A stretch of 64,000 nucleotides of DNA from Dama dama (lineage: Eukaryota; Chordata; Mammalia; Artiodactyla; Cervidae). The notes beneath the pieces are model-generated. The model searched no databases. It saw nothing but the letters and a program-made list of their open reading frames with translations, and was not told where the DNA came from. This document shows, piece after piece, positions 21,781 through 32,171 of this stretch. Positions within the stretch are counted from its first letter, which is position 1. Every line of letters begins with the position of its first letter. Both the position numbers and the translations under genes were made by a program. The stretch covers positions 15,597,001-15,661,000 of the forward strand of contig NC_083691.1 in NCBI RefSeq assembly GCF_033118175.1, read 5' to 3'.

Positions 21781-23139
21781 ATGGTGCAGCAGGCCGAGAG
21801 CTTGGAAGCGGAGAGCAACCTGCCCCGGGAGGCGCTGGACACGGAGGAGGGCGAATTCATGGCTTGCAGCCCGGTGGCCCTGGACGAGAGCGACCCGGAC
21901 TGGTGCAAGACGGCGTCGGGCCACATCAAGCGGCCGATGAACGCGTTCATGGTGTGGTCCAAGATCGAGCGCAGGAAGATCATGGAGCAGTCGCCGGACA
22001 TGCACAACGCCGAGATCTCCAAGAGGCTGGGCAAGCGCTGGAAAATGCTGAAGGACAGCGAGAAGATCCCGTTCATTCGGGAGGCGGAGCGGCTGCGGCT
22101 TAAGCACATGGCCGACTACCCCGACTACAAGTACCGGCCCCGGAAAAAGCCCAAGATGGACCCGTCGGCCAAGCCCAGCGCCGGCCAGAGCCCGGAGAAG
22201 AGCGCGGCGGGCGGCGGCGGGAGCGCGGGCGCGGGCGCGGGCGGCGGCGCCAAGACCTCCAAGGGCTCGAGCAAGAAATGCGGCAAGCTCAAGGCCCCCG
22301 CGGCCCCGGCGGCCGGCGGCGCCAAGGCGGGCGCGGGCAAGGCGGCGCAGCCCGGGGACGGCGGCGGCGCGGGCGACGACTACGTGCTGGGCAGCCTGCG
22401 CGTGAGCGGTGCAGGCAAGACGGTCAAGTGCGTATTCCTGGACGACGACGAGGACGAAGAGGACGACGAGGACGAGCTGCAGCTGCGGATCAAGCAGGAG
22501 GCGGACGAGGACGACGACGAGCCGCCGCCGCACGCGCAGCTCCTGCAGCCGCCGGGCCAGCAGCCGCCGCCGCCGCCGCTGCTGAGACGCTACAGCGTCG
22601 CCAAAGTGCCCGCCAGCCCCACGCTGAGCAGCGCGGCCGAGTCCCCCGAGGGCGCGAGCCTTTACGACGAGGTGCGGGCCGGAGCGGCCTCGGGCGCTGG
22701 GGGCGGCAGCCGCCTCTACTACAGCTTCAAGAACATCACCAAGCAGCACCCGCCGCCGCTGGCGCAGCCCGCGCTATCGCCCGCATCCGCGCGCTCCGTA
22801 TCCACCTCCTCCTCGTCCTCCTCGTCCAGCGGCGGCGGCGCCGGCGGCGGCAGCAGCAGCAGCAGCAGCAGCGGCGGCGAGGACGCCGACGACCTGATGT
22901 TCGACCTGAGCTTGAATTTCTCCCAAAGCGCGCACGGAGCCGGCGACCAGCAGCTGGGGGGCGGCGCGGCGGCCGGGAACCTGTCCCTGTCGCTGGTGGA
23001 TAAGGATTTGGATTCGTTCAGCGAGGGCAGCCTGGGCTCCCACTTCGAGTTCCCCGACTACTGCACGCCCGAGCTGAGCGAGATGATCGCGGGGGACTGG
23101 CTGGAGGCGAACTTCTCCGACCTGGTGTTCACGTATTGA
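21781..23139 (+). CDS. SOX11: SOX11, SoxC-group HMG-box transcription factor (single exon, 452 aa)
   Basis: The frame is intact from ATG to TGA. The HMG box spans about residues 49-117 and carries the SOX hallmark RPMNAFMVWS plus the KRLGKRWK helix. Basic clusters at both ends of the box (KRPMNAF..ERRK and YRPRKKPK) fit nuclear localisation signals. After it come a Gly/Ala/Lys-rich linker (about 141-195), an acidic block (about 220-247), a Pro-rich stretch (about 248-267), Ser/Gly runs (about 341-366) and the conserved SoxC C-terminal transactivation segment (about 400-452, ending FSDLVFTY). The family binds CTTTGT-like minor-groove sites in the nucleus and drives neuronal and mesenchymal progenitor programmes, often with POU factors. 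The start is the first ATG in a frame open since 21391, in strong Kozak context (A at -3, G at +4). As I recall it, human SOX11 is 441 aa; the extra length here is in low-complexity linkers. The neighbouring SoxC genes SOX4 and SOX12 are excluded by the N-terminus and linkers. Confidence 0.98.
   Translation: MVQQAESLEAESNLPREALDTEEGEFMACSPVALDESDPDWCKTASGHIKRPMNAFMVWSKIERRKIMEQSPDMHNAEISKRLGKRWKMLKDSEKIPFIREAERLRLKHMADYPDYKYRPRKKPKMDPSAKPSAGQSPEKSAAGGGGSAGAGAGGGAKTSKGSSKKCGKLKAPAAPAAGGAKAGAGKAAQPGDGGGAGDDYVLGSLRVSGAGKTVKCVFLDDDEDEEDDEDELQLRIKQEADEDDDEPPPHAQLLQPPGQQPPPPPLLRRYSVAKVPASPTLSSAAESPEGASLYDEVRAGAASGAGGGSRLYYSFKNITKQHPPPLAQPALSPASARSVSTSSSSSSSSGGGAGGGSSSSSSSGGEDADDLMFDLSLNFSQSAHGAGDQQLGGGAAAGNLSLSLVDKDLDSFSEGSLGSHFEFPDYCTPELSEMIAGDWLEANFSDLVFTY
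21925..22131 (+). other. SOX11: HMG-box DNA-binding domain of SOX11
   Basis: Residues about 49-117. It begins HIKRPMNAF and ends at the ADYPDYKYRP region. The Phe/Met wedge (FMVWS) that intercalates in the DNA minor groove and the basic helix residues are all present. I see no frameshift or missing core residue. Confidence 0.95.
22438..22605 (+). other. SOX11: Acidic and proline-rich low-complexity region of SOX11
   Basis: Residues about 220-275 hold a run of Asp/Glu, then IKQE (a psi-K-x-E type site, potential SUMO acceptor), a second acidic cluster, and a Pro-rich stretch with PPPPP. Direct codon repeats (GAC/GAG, CCG) suggest slippage-prone DNA. The psi-K-x-E reading is inference only. 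Confidence 0.75.
22801..22880 (+). repeat. SOX11: Ser/Gly codon repeat tract within the SOX11 CDS
   Basis: TCC/TCG serine codons are followed by GGC glycine codons and then an AGC serine run (about 22853-22871). Two serine blocks therefore use different codon families. The tract is a likely site of length polymorphism between alleles and species. Confidence 0.8.
22981..23136 (+). other. SOX11: C-terminal SoxC transactivation domain
   Basis: The last ~52 residues run from the LSLSLVDKDLDSF segment to the terminal DLVFTY. They are rich in acidic and hydrophobic residues. This is the segment conserved among SOX4, SOX11 and SOX12, and known in the family as the transactivation domain. Confidence 0.85.
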
Positions 23140-23230
23140 GAGGAGGGGTGGGGTGGGGGCGCCCCGTTCTCGCTCTTTTTTCTCTGGCGGGTGCAGAGCA
23201 GGGTTCCTTGGGAGGAAGTCGTGGTGGTCG

Positions 23231-23259
23231 TGATGATGATGATGATGATGATGATGATA
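23231..23259 (+). repeat. (ATG)n trinucleotide repeat in the proximal 3' UTR
   Basis: About nine tandem TGA/ATG units begin ~90 bases after the SOX11 stop. A simple microsatellite that is likely to vary in length. Confidence 0.9.
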
Positions 23260-23934
23260 CAAGGTTTTGGTGTCGACGGTGATGGCGGTAGGGTGGAGGG
23301 GCGAGAAGAAGATGCTGATGTTGATACGATGTCGTGACACAAATTGGAAAGATGCTGAAAATTTTGGTGGAGTTAAAGTGAAATGAGTAGTTTTTGAAAC
23401 ATTTTTCCTGTCCTTTTTTTGTCCCCTCCCCTCCCCCCCAACCTCCCCTCCCTTCCTTGATCGTGTCTCAAGGTAGTTTCAAACCTAGTCTGGAGTTGTG
23501 ATCCCCCCCCCCCCACCTCAAATGTGTTTTTGTAATTACTGTTTCTTTTTTTTTTTTTTTTTCTGAAATTCGCGATGGCAACAAAGGCGGAGGGGACGGG
23601 GCGGGGGAGGGGAGCGAGGACCCGCTCCGGAAGGCGCTGTTTGAAGCTTGTTGGTCTTTGAAGTCTGGAAGACGCCTGCAGAGGACCCTTTGGCAGCACA
23701 ACTAGGGAGTTGGTTGGAGATTTTATTTTATTATTATTTTTTTTTTCTTAAGAGATCTTAAAGAACTGGTGATTTTTTTTTTAAAAAAATACAAACACAA
23801 CAAAAAAGGGACCATGGCAAATTTTTTAATTTAATTTTATTTTTTTGGAGGGAGAAAACTGATGTCTTCTATGCATCCGATTCTTAACAAAACTGCAGGG
23901 AGCTTGAAAAAATGCAGACTGTACAAACGCTTAC

Positions 23935-23957
23935 AAAAAAAAAAAAAAAAAAAAAAA
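23935..23957 (+). repeat. A23 homopolymer in the SOX11 3' UTR
   Basis: A run of 23 A with no AATAAA close upstream. It is a genomic A tract likely to cause oligo-dT internal priming in cDNA libraries rather than a true transcript end. Confidence 0.85.
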
Positions 23958-24656
23958 CTGTGAACTGACTTAAGATCAGAGTTTACTTTTCAGATCAAAT
24001 TGTTTATGGTTTTACAAATGTGATTTCTACTTGCCAACTTTTGTTTTTGTAACTTGTTCCCTTATACCTCCTTGATTGAATACCAGGCAGCCTAGACCTC
24101 AGTACAAAAGGTATTGAAACATTTTTGATACATAACAGACCTCAGTCTTTTTTAAAAATTAATATATTTTCAGGCGTATTTTTGTACAGTGAAAAGGGAA
24201 CATTCTTGCTGTGTTTTTTCAGTAAGACTTTCAGGCACTTCTTCCCTTTTGATTTCTTTTTTTCCTCTTTTATTTTTATTTTTTTTTTTTTTAGCATGCA
24301 AGTATGTTGGTACGTTATGTCCTGGTTTAAAAAGGATTAAAAGTTTAAAATAATCCTTGCATCTAAAGGCCTTGTGGTTTAAAAAAAAAAAGCAAACTTT
24401 TTGTACAGCTATAGTAGAGATTTGTTCAATATTTGTAGGTAAAGATTTATTGAAAACGGTGATATAGACCTCAGAGCTGTTATCTTAGTTTAAAGATTGT
24501 ATATGTACTGTACTATAGTAGGACTTTATGTATCTCATACGCTGTGATATGTGGATGGGGCCCCAGATGGAAGGTTTGAAACTGGATTCTCGATTTTTAG
24601 CAAAAAGAAAAAGGCACATAGTTTAAAAAGTTTCTCATTTTGTGCAATATAATCTA

Positions 24657-24662
24657 AATAAA
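24657..24662 (+). terminator. SOX11: Candidate proximal poly(A) signal AATAAA (first)
   Basis: Canonical hexamer 1.5 kb past the stop, within AT-rich sequence. A GT/T-rich stretch (about 24735-24762) lies somewhat far downstream. Use is uncertain. Confidence 0.4.
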
Positions 24663-24791
24663 GTACAGACCATCTGCATATTTTGTAGCAAATGGTGGCA
24701 AAGCAGACTCAATGCACTGTCGACATCATTGCCTGTTTTTTTGTTTTTGTTTTTTTTTTTTGGTGCTGGAAGTCTGTATCTTGACAATTTT

Positions 24792-24797
24792 AATAAA
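24792..24797 (+). terminator. SOX11: Candidate proximal poly(A) signal AATAAA (second)
   Basis: Canonical hexamer with a G/T-rich element about 60 bases downstream (GGTGGTGTTG, about 24855-24865). Sequence composition switches to GC-rich directly after it. This would give a 3' UTR of about 1.65 kb. Confidence 0.45.
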
Positions 24798-24879
24798 TCA
24801 GCTGGAACTGATAGAAACTCGCATCGCCCATAGTCTCTATGGAAGTCCTACTGGCGGTGGTGTTGTCGCAGGGCATTCA

Positions 24880-26440
24880 GAGACAAGGCCCTTGTGCGCG
24901 CGGGTGGGAAGGTGGCCGAAGGGAATCCCATATTCCCCGGGCTTCGGCTGGAAGTGCTCAATGGCTGGCCAATTTCTCGCTTCTCTTTTTTTCGGTGGCT
25001 GGTTAGGAAAACCTGGGGCGGAGGATTCTTTTCTCTCGGCCTTCCCTTCCCTCCCCGCTCTGCAACCCCATTTCCTTTCTCACCTCCTCCTCCGCGACTC
25101 CCACCCTCCTCTCCCAGCCCATCCGGGCGGCGGGCGTCGCGGGCACCCGGCCGGGCGGGGCGGGTCGGGCGGGGGTCAGCCTTCTCGGCGAGGGGCCGCG
25201 ACGGGGCTGCGAGTCGCGGTGACCGGCGCCCTTGGGTGGCCAGCGCTGAGCGCGCGCGGATGCCCGCCGTTCTCCCTCAAGAGGCGGGGAACAGCCGTTT
25301 CCACTTTTGAATCCCCGCCCCCCCCCCCCCCCCCCACTTGACGCTGCATGTCCGCCTGTGCGCTGGTGGGAAGCGCTGCTACAGTTCTGGACCGCGAGCG
25401 GTGACCGGTGCTGGGGCGTGGTGGTCGGTGTTCAGTCTCTTTCCGGCGTCGCCGGGAGAGCGAAGCGCGGCGGGCCCGAGGCGGGGGAAGGAGCGCGCGG
25501 AAGCCTGGCCCAGGGCGGCGGGAGGAACGGGGCACGGCCACCGGAGAGTCTGTGCGGGAGGAGCCGGCGTGGTGGGTGGGGGGTGCGTGCGGTAACCGAG
25601 GGCGCCTGGGCGGCGGCCGGGAATCTCAAAGACAGGGCCCCGGGTCCTGGGCGCCAGGCCTTCTCCGCGCGAATGTCGCGCGCGCTTCGGCGCCGCGCCC
25701 TGGGACCTGGAGACGTGCGGGAAGACCCGCACTGGGGCCGTGAGGCCGCCGAACTGCGGGGATGAGCGGGAAAGCCCGCCCGGGCCCCCGGCTCCCGGGT
25801 TGCGCGCCGGCTCCAGGGCTGCACCGGAGGTAGGCCGGGGGCGGAATGGGCTCCTAGGTGGTTCGGCTCCTGCTGAGTTCTCCGTACTGGGCATTGTTTG
25901 CCTGGCCCGTTGACTCTCGTTTCCCCAGACCCGGCCGCCTCGTGGCGGGCCCGGGCTGGCAAGCGCCGCCCGGCACGCGCGCCCCTGGCCTTGCGCCTTT
26001 TCGGTGCCTTCGGCCGGTCTTTCCCCGGGGGCCGCGCCGAGGGAGGCAGGGAGGCTGCTCGGAGGCCGCGCTGGGGCCCGAGCGCCAACCTCAAGCTCTG
26101 CCTCCGAGAGAGCCGGCGCCTGCAGTGGGGGAGGTTTGCAGTGGCTCATTGGAACTCGGTGCAAAATCACCACGACTTTCTTGGTCACCTACTGCAATGA
26201 TTTACCAAGGTTTGGTCTCCGTTTTTATTGAGATGCTGGCGAGACTAAAGGGCAGCGTCCACTCATTGCCGGGAGCTGCTAGGCCAGGGGCGCGTGGGTA
26301 TCCTTCCAACCTGGCTTCCCTCTCCCCTGCCTCTAGGGCTCCGTCCCTGCCTGCTTGGCCTCCCCCAGTCTCTCTCCTCTTCTCGGCGAGCCTCCACCCC
26401 GGCCCCCATCCCCCTTGCGAAACCAGCAAGCTTTGACCGT
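24880..26440. promoter_or_regulatory. Second CpG-rich block inside the SOX11 3' UTR
   Basis: GC-rich, CpG-dense sequence bounded by AT-rich sequence on both sides. It has clustered GC boxes (about 25148-25175), a C18 run (25318-25335), a CCAAT at 24969-24973 and an ATTGG near 26149. Open frames here on both strands are GC artefacts; the longest, minus-strand 269 codons, starts with GTG. It could be an independent CpG-island promoter, for example of a non-coding transcript, or simply a GC-rich part of the UTR. Confidence 0.6.
25318..25335 (+). repeat. Poly-C run (18 C)
   Basis: Uninterrupted C homopolymer within the second CpG-rich block. Confidence 0.9.
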
Positions 26441-27164
26441 AGACGGACACATTTCTTTTCTGTGGCTGTTTCATTTCTAGGAATCAATTATCAGATTTCC
26501 GTAGAACACTTGGGAGGAGAAAGGGCTGAGGGTTTTAAATAACAAGGTTCTCTATATTAGAACTGGATCTCTGGAATTGTTTACCTTCCCACCCCCGGTC
26601 CCCACTCCCAAATGATAAGACTGATGTAGTCGTTGGTGGGACATTTATTTTAGCCACGAGTAATTGAACCAGCGGTTTACAATTGACGCTTCTCTGTGCT
26701 GGGAATTTTACAAGGTGGCCCTCTGCTGCAGTTCTGAAACTTGTTGAAAACACAAACCCATTCATAAGACTGAGTCGATGTACTTGGAAAACCTGAAAAC
26801 TTTGCATGTATTTTATGTTTCAATCAAAGATGAGTCGGACATTTTCTGTGGTGAGGTAGAAACTTTGCAGTAGTAACATGTAATGATTTGGCTTCAGAAT
26901 AGAAACGCATAGTCTGGATGAAAATTTTCAAAAAGCTGTGTAGCCTAAGTTCTTGATAGTAAAAGAAGAAAAAAAACAACAAGATGATCGGCGATCTAAA
27001 ATTAAAAACCTGTTAGAACTCAGGACAGGCGCTTGAATGCGCTTTTAACAATATTTAAGGCTGTTTTGATGAATGCATTGTGAAAATCATTCTTAATGAA
27101 TTCTTTATTGAATGTCTAAAACATAATATAATACACAAGGTATTCTTGCCACTGGATAGTCTTC

Positions 27165-27170
27165 AATAAA
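27165..27170 (+). terminator. SOX11: Candidate internal poly(A) signal
   Basis: AATAAA in AT-rich 3' UTR sequence with T-rich sequence downstream (about 27183-27193). Further AATAAA hexamers occur at 28530 and 28792. None is clearly better than the terminal one. Confidence 0.3.
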
Positions 27171-29710
27171 AATTTAATTGCATTTTTTTTGGTCTCTTAA
27201 GTAAGTCTTATTTTGAACTAAGCATTGACAGAATATTTTTAAATAGTAAGGGGGGAGGGGGGAGGGATGCCTAGTGCATTGCAGCTTAGTCAGTGGGTAT
27301 CCTGCTGTTTGTAAGTGTTCACAGGTTTAGGATGGCATTTTACTAAGATTTCCATCTTAAAGAACTTGAACCAGCATTCTCTTATTAATTCTTTAAACTG
27401 TGGAAATAATCTTCCAGTTTTTACACTCTGATATGCATCCTTTTATTAAAAATATATAATGCTAATGAAGGCAGTGTATTTAAACTGTGCTTTGCAAATA
27501 TTATGTATGTTATGAATGACTACAGTCACAGGGCAAATTATTTGTTAGATCCTTTGGGGGGGGGGGGAATCATTAAAACCATTTTGAACAGAGATGTTTC
27601 ATTTTAATGTTAATCGAGAGGAAGTGATTTAAATATGCATGCATATAGCAGTCAGGACCACTTAGGGTGTTTTTTTTTTTTTTTCTTTTCTTTTCTTTGA
27701 GAAAGACTTAAACTGCAAGACTTGTTTTTCCCTTCTCTGGGAGTTGGATCCAGAGTCATTTGCTATTGGTACACTTTGAGAAACTTACACTTGTTTTTCT
27801 CTTCAGAATTTAAATGACTTTTGAAAGTAATCTGAGAAATAAAGCAAATAAGTTGCTCTCTTTTAAAGTAGTCATTCAATATAAATATATTATATCAATC
27901 TTAACTTTTTTATTCTCTGATATGATTAATAATATGTATATTCTTACTTTTTCTTCTAATGGGCATATGTATCCTTGTGAACACTTTATAGAGAGGTTTT
28001 CTTGGACTCTCCCATTTATAGAATCTTTATACTCTTTTACTGTGGTCCCCTGCTTTTAACAGATTTCTGAGGCCAATATATTTGTGCTTTTTTCTTATGT
28101 AGATGACCAGCGAAAATAGTTCACTGAGTTGTCAATTTTATCAGTAGATAAGAAACTTTCTTTATTACAGCTTCAGGGAAGATTTTTCAGGATATTTCTC
28201 AGTTATTGTAAGGGCCAAATTTTATAAAATTTCATTAGGAATGTCAGTTTCAAATACCCTTTGTATAGCCTAGGCCTGTAAGAATACCAAGACTGAGCCT
28301 TATGTATCTAACACGGGAATTCACAAGCTCCCAAAGTAACCGTCTCCATCTGCTGACTCTTACACGTGCTTTTCAGCTGTCTGGCTTATTTTAATCATTG
28401 GTCCTTTTTCACTGTTCATTTATTGGATTTTTTCTGCCACACCCCCTTTCATTTGATGATCTGGCAAAGTCTGCTCTTTGATAACTCCTTTTTCTTCCCC
28501 CTTTCTGTGGGGCCCTCATTTTCAATCACAATAAAGATGAAACACAATTTCTTAAACTCAGTTCTCCCATTTTACCTTGCTACTGGCTTTTTTCTTGAAT
28601 CCTAACATAGCTTTTTTTTTTTTTTCTTGTTTTCACTGTAGTTATTTTTTTAGCACTACCTATATCAACTAGCTGCCTAATTAGTTTTATCTCTTCCATG
28701 TGGATGCAGTGAGTTTTTAAGAGAATTTCACAAACAAGTAGTTTTTTAGTGAACTTAAACAGAATTTTAAAGGAGACCTATTTTTATACTCAATAAAAGC
28801 ACAAAAGTGCAGAAAGTATACAATGGCTTACAAAGGGAAACATAAGTTCATAATGTTCCATGTATAAAAGTAATAATTTTATTGGGTAGAGATACTCCGA
28901 GAAGATTCAATACCTCTGCCAGTGCACAGACAGGACTGTTTTACACGACACAGGAACTTCTGTTGCAAATGGATCACTTCTCTGTAGAGAAAACAAACCA
29001 CTAAGAGCAATATGGTCAAGCGGAGATGTGTTTTGACATGAGCGATCGGTGAACTGAGACAACCTGGATGGGCAGACGTGAGGCTTCCTTCTCAATGTTT
29101 GATCAAGCTTCTTTTACTTAGTCACATAGACGTGGATTTTCTCTGCTGTGAAAATGACACAACAGAGCAGTATGACAAGCTGTTGAAAAATGCGTAAAAA
29201 CAAAATTCACTCTAGGGTCCTTGAAGTGACTTCAGTGCTGACCTTATTTTATTAGACTTATTATATTTCCTCGTTATAAAAAAAAAAGCCACTGGAAATA
29301 TTGCTAATATGCAACCTAAAGAATTTTGATCAAATAGATATTGACAAAGGGCCCTCTTGACACATTTCTTCATCCAGCTTCTATTCAGAAACACAGTGCC
29401 CTTGGATCACATCGGGCAAAACGTTCTATGCCATTACCCTTAATTTCCCATTTTGTCTATTTTTACTCTTGTACATATGTGGTGGGTTTAAGAGTCTTTG
29501 GCATTTGTTCCCTGACACCCTATTCTGGAACGGACTGTTTTAGGATGGAGCCTGCCGGTTCCAATATGGGGCTCCTAGTGGTGGTGGGCCAACAGCGCTC
29601 CCTGGAGGCCACCAGATCGGGGCCACCTGACACCCAGAGCAGTTTCCAGCAGGACGCTGCCCAAGTCTGTATTTTCAGAGCCACTCCAGGTTTGGGAGCA
29701 GGAAAGCGGG

Positions 29711-29729
29711 AAAAAAAAAAAAAAAAAAA
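29711..29729 (+). repeat. A19 homopolymer in the distal 3' UTR
   Basis: Genomic A tract about 480 bases before the terminal poly(A) signal. A candidate internal-priming site. Confidence 0.85.
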
Positions 29730-30187
29730 CTCTTTTGTTTAGAAGTCTGAGTGGTTTGCGGGGGGGAACCTTTTTTAGAGTTTGCATGCCAGCGCACGAC
29801 CAGAGGCTGTGAAACAGAGGGGCCCGCTCCCCGAGGCCGGCGCTGGAGGAGGATGTCCGATAGCACTAAGGGGAAAAGAAAATGCATGGCGAAGTCTTGT
29901 CTTCTGTACCCTGTCTAGCATGCAGAGTTTCGTGTGTTAAAACGGTGTATGACATTGCTGTATCAAAGTTGTAAAATTAAGCATTATTTATTGAAAACTA
30001 TGTATTTTTTTGTAAAAACCTGATCACATAGAGCATATCAGTGGCTGTGCTTGGCGTTTCCATGGAACCAGCTTCTCGCCCCACCCCCTTGGTATGCAGC
30101 GCTATTGCTCAGGGTTGAAAATAGTATACCCCAATGTCGCTTTTGCAAGAGTTTTTCACAGAGGAATACATTTGTTCAAAAGACTCT

Positions 30188-30193
30188 AATAAA
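30188..30193 (+). terminator. SOX11: Probable distal poly(A) signal of SOX11
   Basis: AATAAA is followed by a G/T-rich stretch (GGTGTGATTG and CACTTGTGGTTTTC, about 30195-30225), the usual cleavage-site architecture. The resulting transcript of about 8.7-8.8 kb agrees with the known long SOX11 mRNA. Confidence 0.65.
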
Positions 30194-30210
30194 ATGGTGT
30201 GATTGATCTG

Positions 30211-31858
30211 CACTTGTGGTTTTCATGTGGCTTTTTTCCTGTTTTGCATCTTGATAACTACTGTTCAGTTTCTAAAGTATGGTCCTCTATACTGATACTG
30301 TGGACAGGTTCTGGAAAGTTCTGAGTGTCAGCCCAGAGAGGAACAGGCCCCCAGAAATGCTTTGGGCGGGTTTGAGAGCTGCTGATGTTGCGAATAAGCA
30401 TGATAATAATGTCTTGAGATTTTTAACTGGTCAATTGAGTGAGTCAAAGCATAGACTGTAGAAGGGTAGATGGACGTGTGTTGTCAGAAATGCTTGAAGT
30501 AGAAAATGAAGGAAGATTATCAGGGGCAGTTGCTGCTGTTGAATTCAATACCAGCAAACTCCATTTCTCTGTGTCTTTTTCTTTTCTATAACAATTTACA
30601 GCGTAAATGTATTTTGACATAGAAATCATTCTGTATTGAGATTCTTGATATAAAATACTTTTATGGAAGCCTGTAAGTGATCCTTGGAACTATTACCAGA
30701 TTTTTTAAAAGATGTGTTTACATGGTGAGTGTTTGTTGTATATTAAATTTGCTTTTGTAGAAATGTTTGTGTTGTAACAAATTTTCAAGTGCACAATTAA
30801 CACAACCACACATAAATGCTTAATTACACCAGCTTTCAGTACAAACCAAAGGGCAAATAACCGAGTTGTCTATGGCAACTCAGTCTTATCATTAGATAAT
30901 ATAGTCAATGTTTTCACTTCATGAATATCCTAGGATGTTCTTCACTTTGGTAGAATTTTATTTTATTTATATTTTAAAGGAAACAAACAAAAATAGACCC
31001 TGTATGAATGATACCTGGCATAGACATTCCTTGCCATTAATTACTAAAGGATCCTGAATGTGTTTCAAATTCCTCATTGGGACTCCTCGTGAGTCTTGTT
31101 ATACTCCTTGACTTTCAAGATGTGGGTTTCATAAAAACAGAAAAAAAAATTAATTCAGCAGTTAAATTATTGAAGAGACATCTATGGCTAAAATATCACT
31201 GGTAGAAAAGCATAAAATGTGAAAACTCTGGCCTGGCGATTCTCCCATTAAATCCAGCCAGGAATGAAAGGAAGAGGAGATCCACCCTACCTCAGTGATG
31301 GCTTATCTGTAAAGGACAGTAGAGACAGTAAACCTGGACTCAAGGATGAATGACATTCTTGTTGGAAGCCACACTCTGCCTGAAAGTAGATATCTATATG
31401 TATAGTATGATATGTGAAGGCCATCACTAAATCCTGATTTTGACATTGGGTCAAGACCATATAACTTTATTAAAAATGCGATGCATTTTGATCTTTTGAG
31501 ACTCGTGGGTGTGGAATATGGCCATAGCAGGGGAGGTACTATCACTTTACATTTTGTCATCTCACAGAACTAAATTGCATAGCTACAGACTGTTCCTTCT
31601 GTGACCAGACAGAAAGCTAGATCTCATCATAATAGATGGCACATTGAGTAGACTGAAAAAAATGATGAGGGATAAGATTGACCCTTTTGATGTCTCTTTC
31701 TATGAAATAATCACCAGTGTATATTTAGCTTGAGTTTACACATCATAGGTGCCAATCATTTGCAGTACCCATCATTAGCTAGTTCTGCCAGCTTTAGCAT
31801 ACTCCCCTTTTCAGCTGGACCTAAAGACCCTGTCTTCCCCAGGGCCCCTGACTGAGGT
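30211..31858. other. Unique sequence downstream of SOX11
   Basis: AT-rich, no repeat and no credible open frame. It forms the distal end of the repeat-poor domain. Some of it could be read-through UTR. Confidence 0.5.
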
Positions 31859-31869
31859 TAATTTGGCCT

Positions 31870-32131
31870 GCTAAGTCACTTTAGTCGTGTCCGACTCTGT
31901 GACCCCATAGACGGCAGCCCACCAGGCTCCTCTGTCCCTGGGATTCTCCAGGCAAGAACACTGGAGTGGATTGCCATTTCCTTCTCCAATGCATGAAAGT
32001 GAAAAGTGAAAGTGAAGTCGCTCAGTCGTGTCCGACTCTTAGTGACCCCATGGACTGCAGCCCACCAGGCTCCTCCATCCATGGGATTTTCCAGGCAAGA
32101 GTACTGAAGTGGGGTGCCATTGCCTTCTCCG
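31870..32131 (-). mobile_element. BOV-A2 SINE (two-unit form)
   Basis: Two tandem Bov-A units, minus strand, joined by the typical GTGAAAAGTGAAAGTGAAG linker (about 31998-32015). Perfect 11-base TSD TAATTTGGCCT at 31859-31869 and 32132-32142, consistent with a young insertion. Confidence 0.95.
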
Positions 32132-32171
32132 TAATTTGGCCTAGAGGTCCGTAAACTAAAGGATAGCTCAT

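Larger units (their letters stand above)
20000..23200. promoter_or_regulatory. CpG island over SOX11 promoter, leader and CDS
   Basis: By inspection, base composition changes near 20.0 kb from AT-rich to strongly GC-rich with very frequent CpG. This continues through the whole CDS and drops after about 23.2 kb. Such broad islands over single-exon developmental regulators are commonly Polycomb/bivalent targets; that part is established for the class and is inferred here. Confidence 0.85.
23140..30210 (+). other. SOX11: Probable SOX11 3' UTR (long form)
   Basis: About 7 kb of repeat-free, mostly AT-rich sequence follows the stop codon without a new gene. It ends at a strong AATAAA (30188-30193) followed by a GT-rich stretch. 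SOX11 mRNAs in mammals are known to be single-exon with a very long 3' UTR (transcript near 8-9 kb), which fits. The segment contains several internal AATAAA motifs, two long A runs, a GAT repeat and a GC-rich block. The end is inferred; transcript data would settle it. Confidence 0.7.

Noticed and set aside
21364..22749. 461-codon open frame antisense to SOX11
   Set aside because: It starts at GTG and contains no ATG at all. It is Arg/Ala/Leu-rich, the usual shadow of a GC-rich coding region; no domain is visible.
21391..23139. 582-codon version of SOX11 starting upstream
   Set aside because: The first codon is TTG; the first ATG is at 21781, in good Kozak context and matching the known SOX11 N-terminus.
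25379..26188. 269-codon minus-strand frame in the second CpG block
   Set aside because: Begins with GTG, is low-complexity, and overlaps other equally open frames; no recognisable domain.
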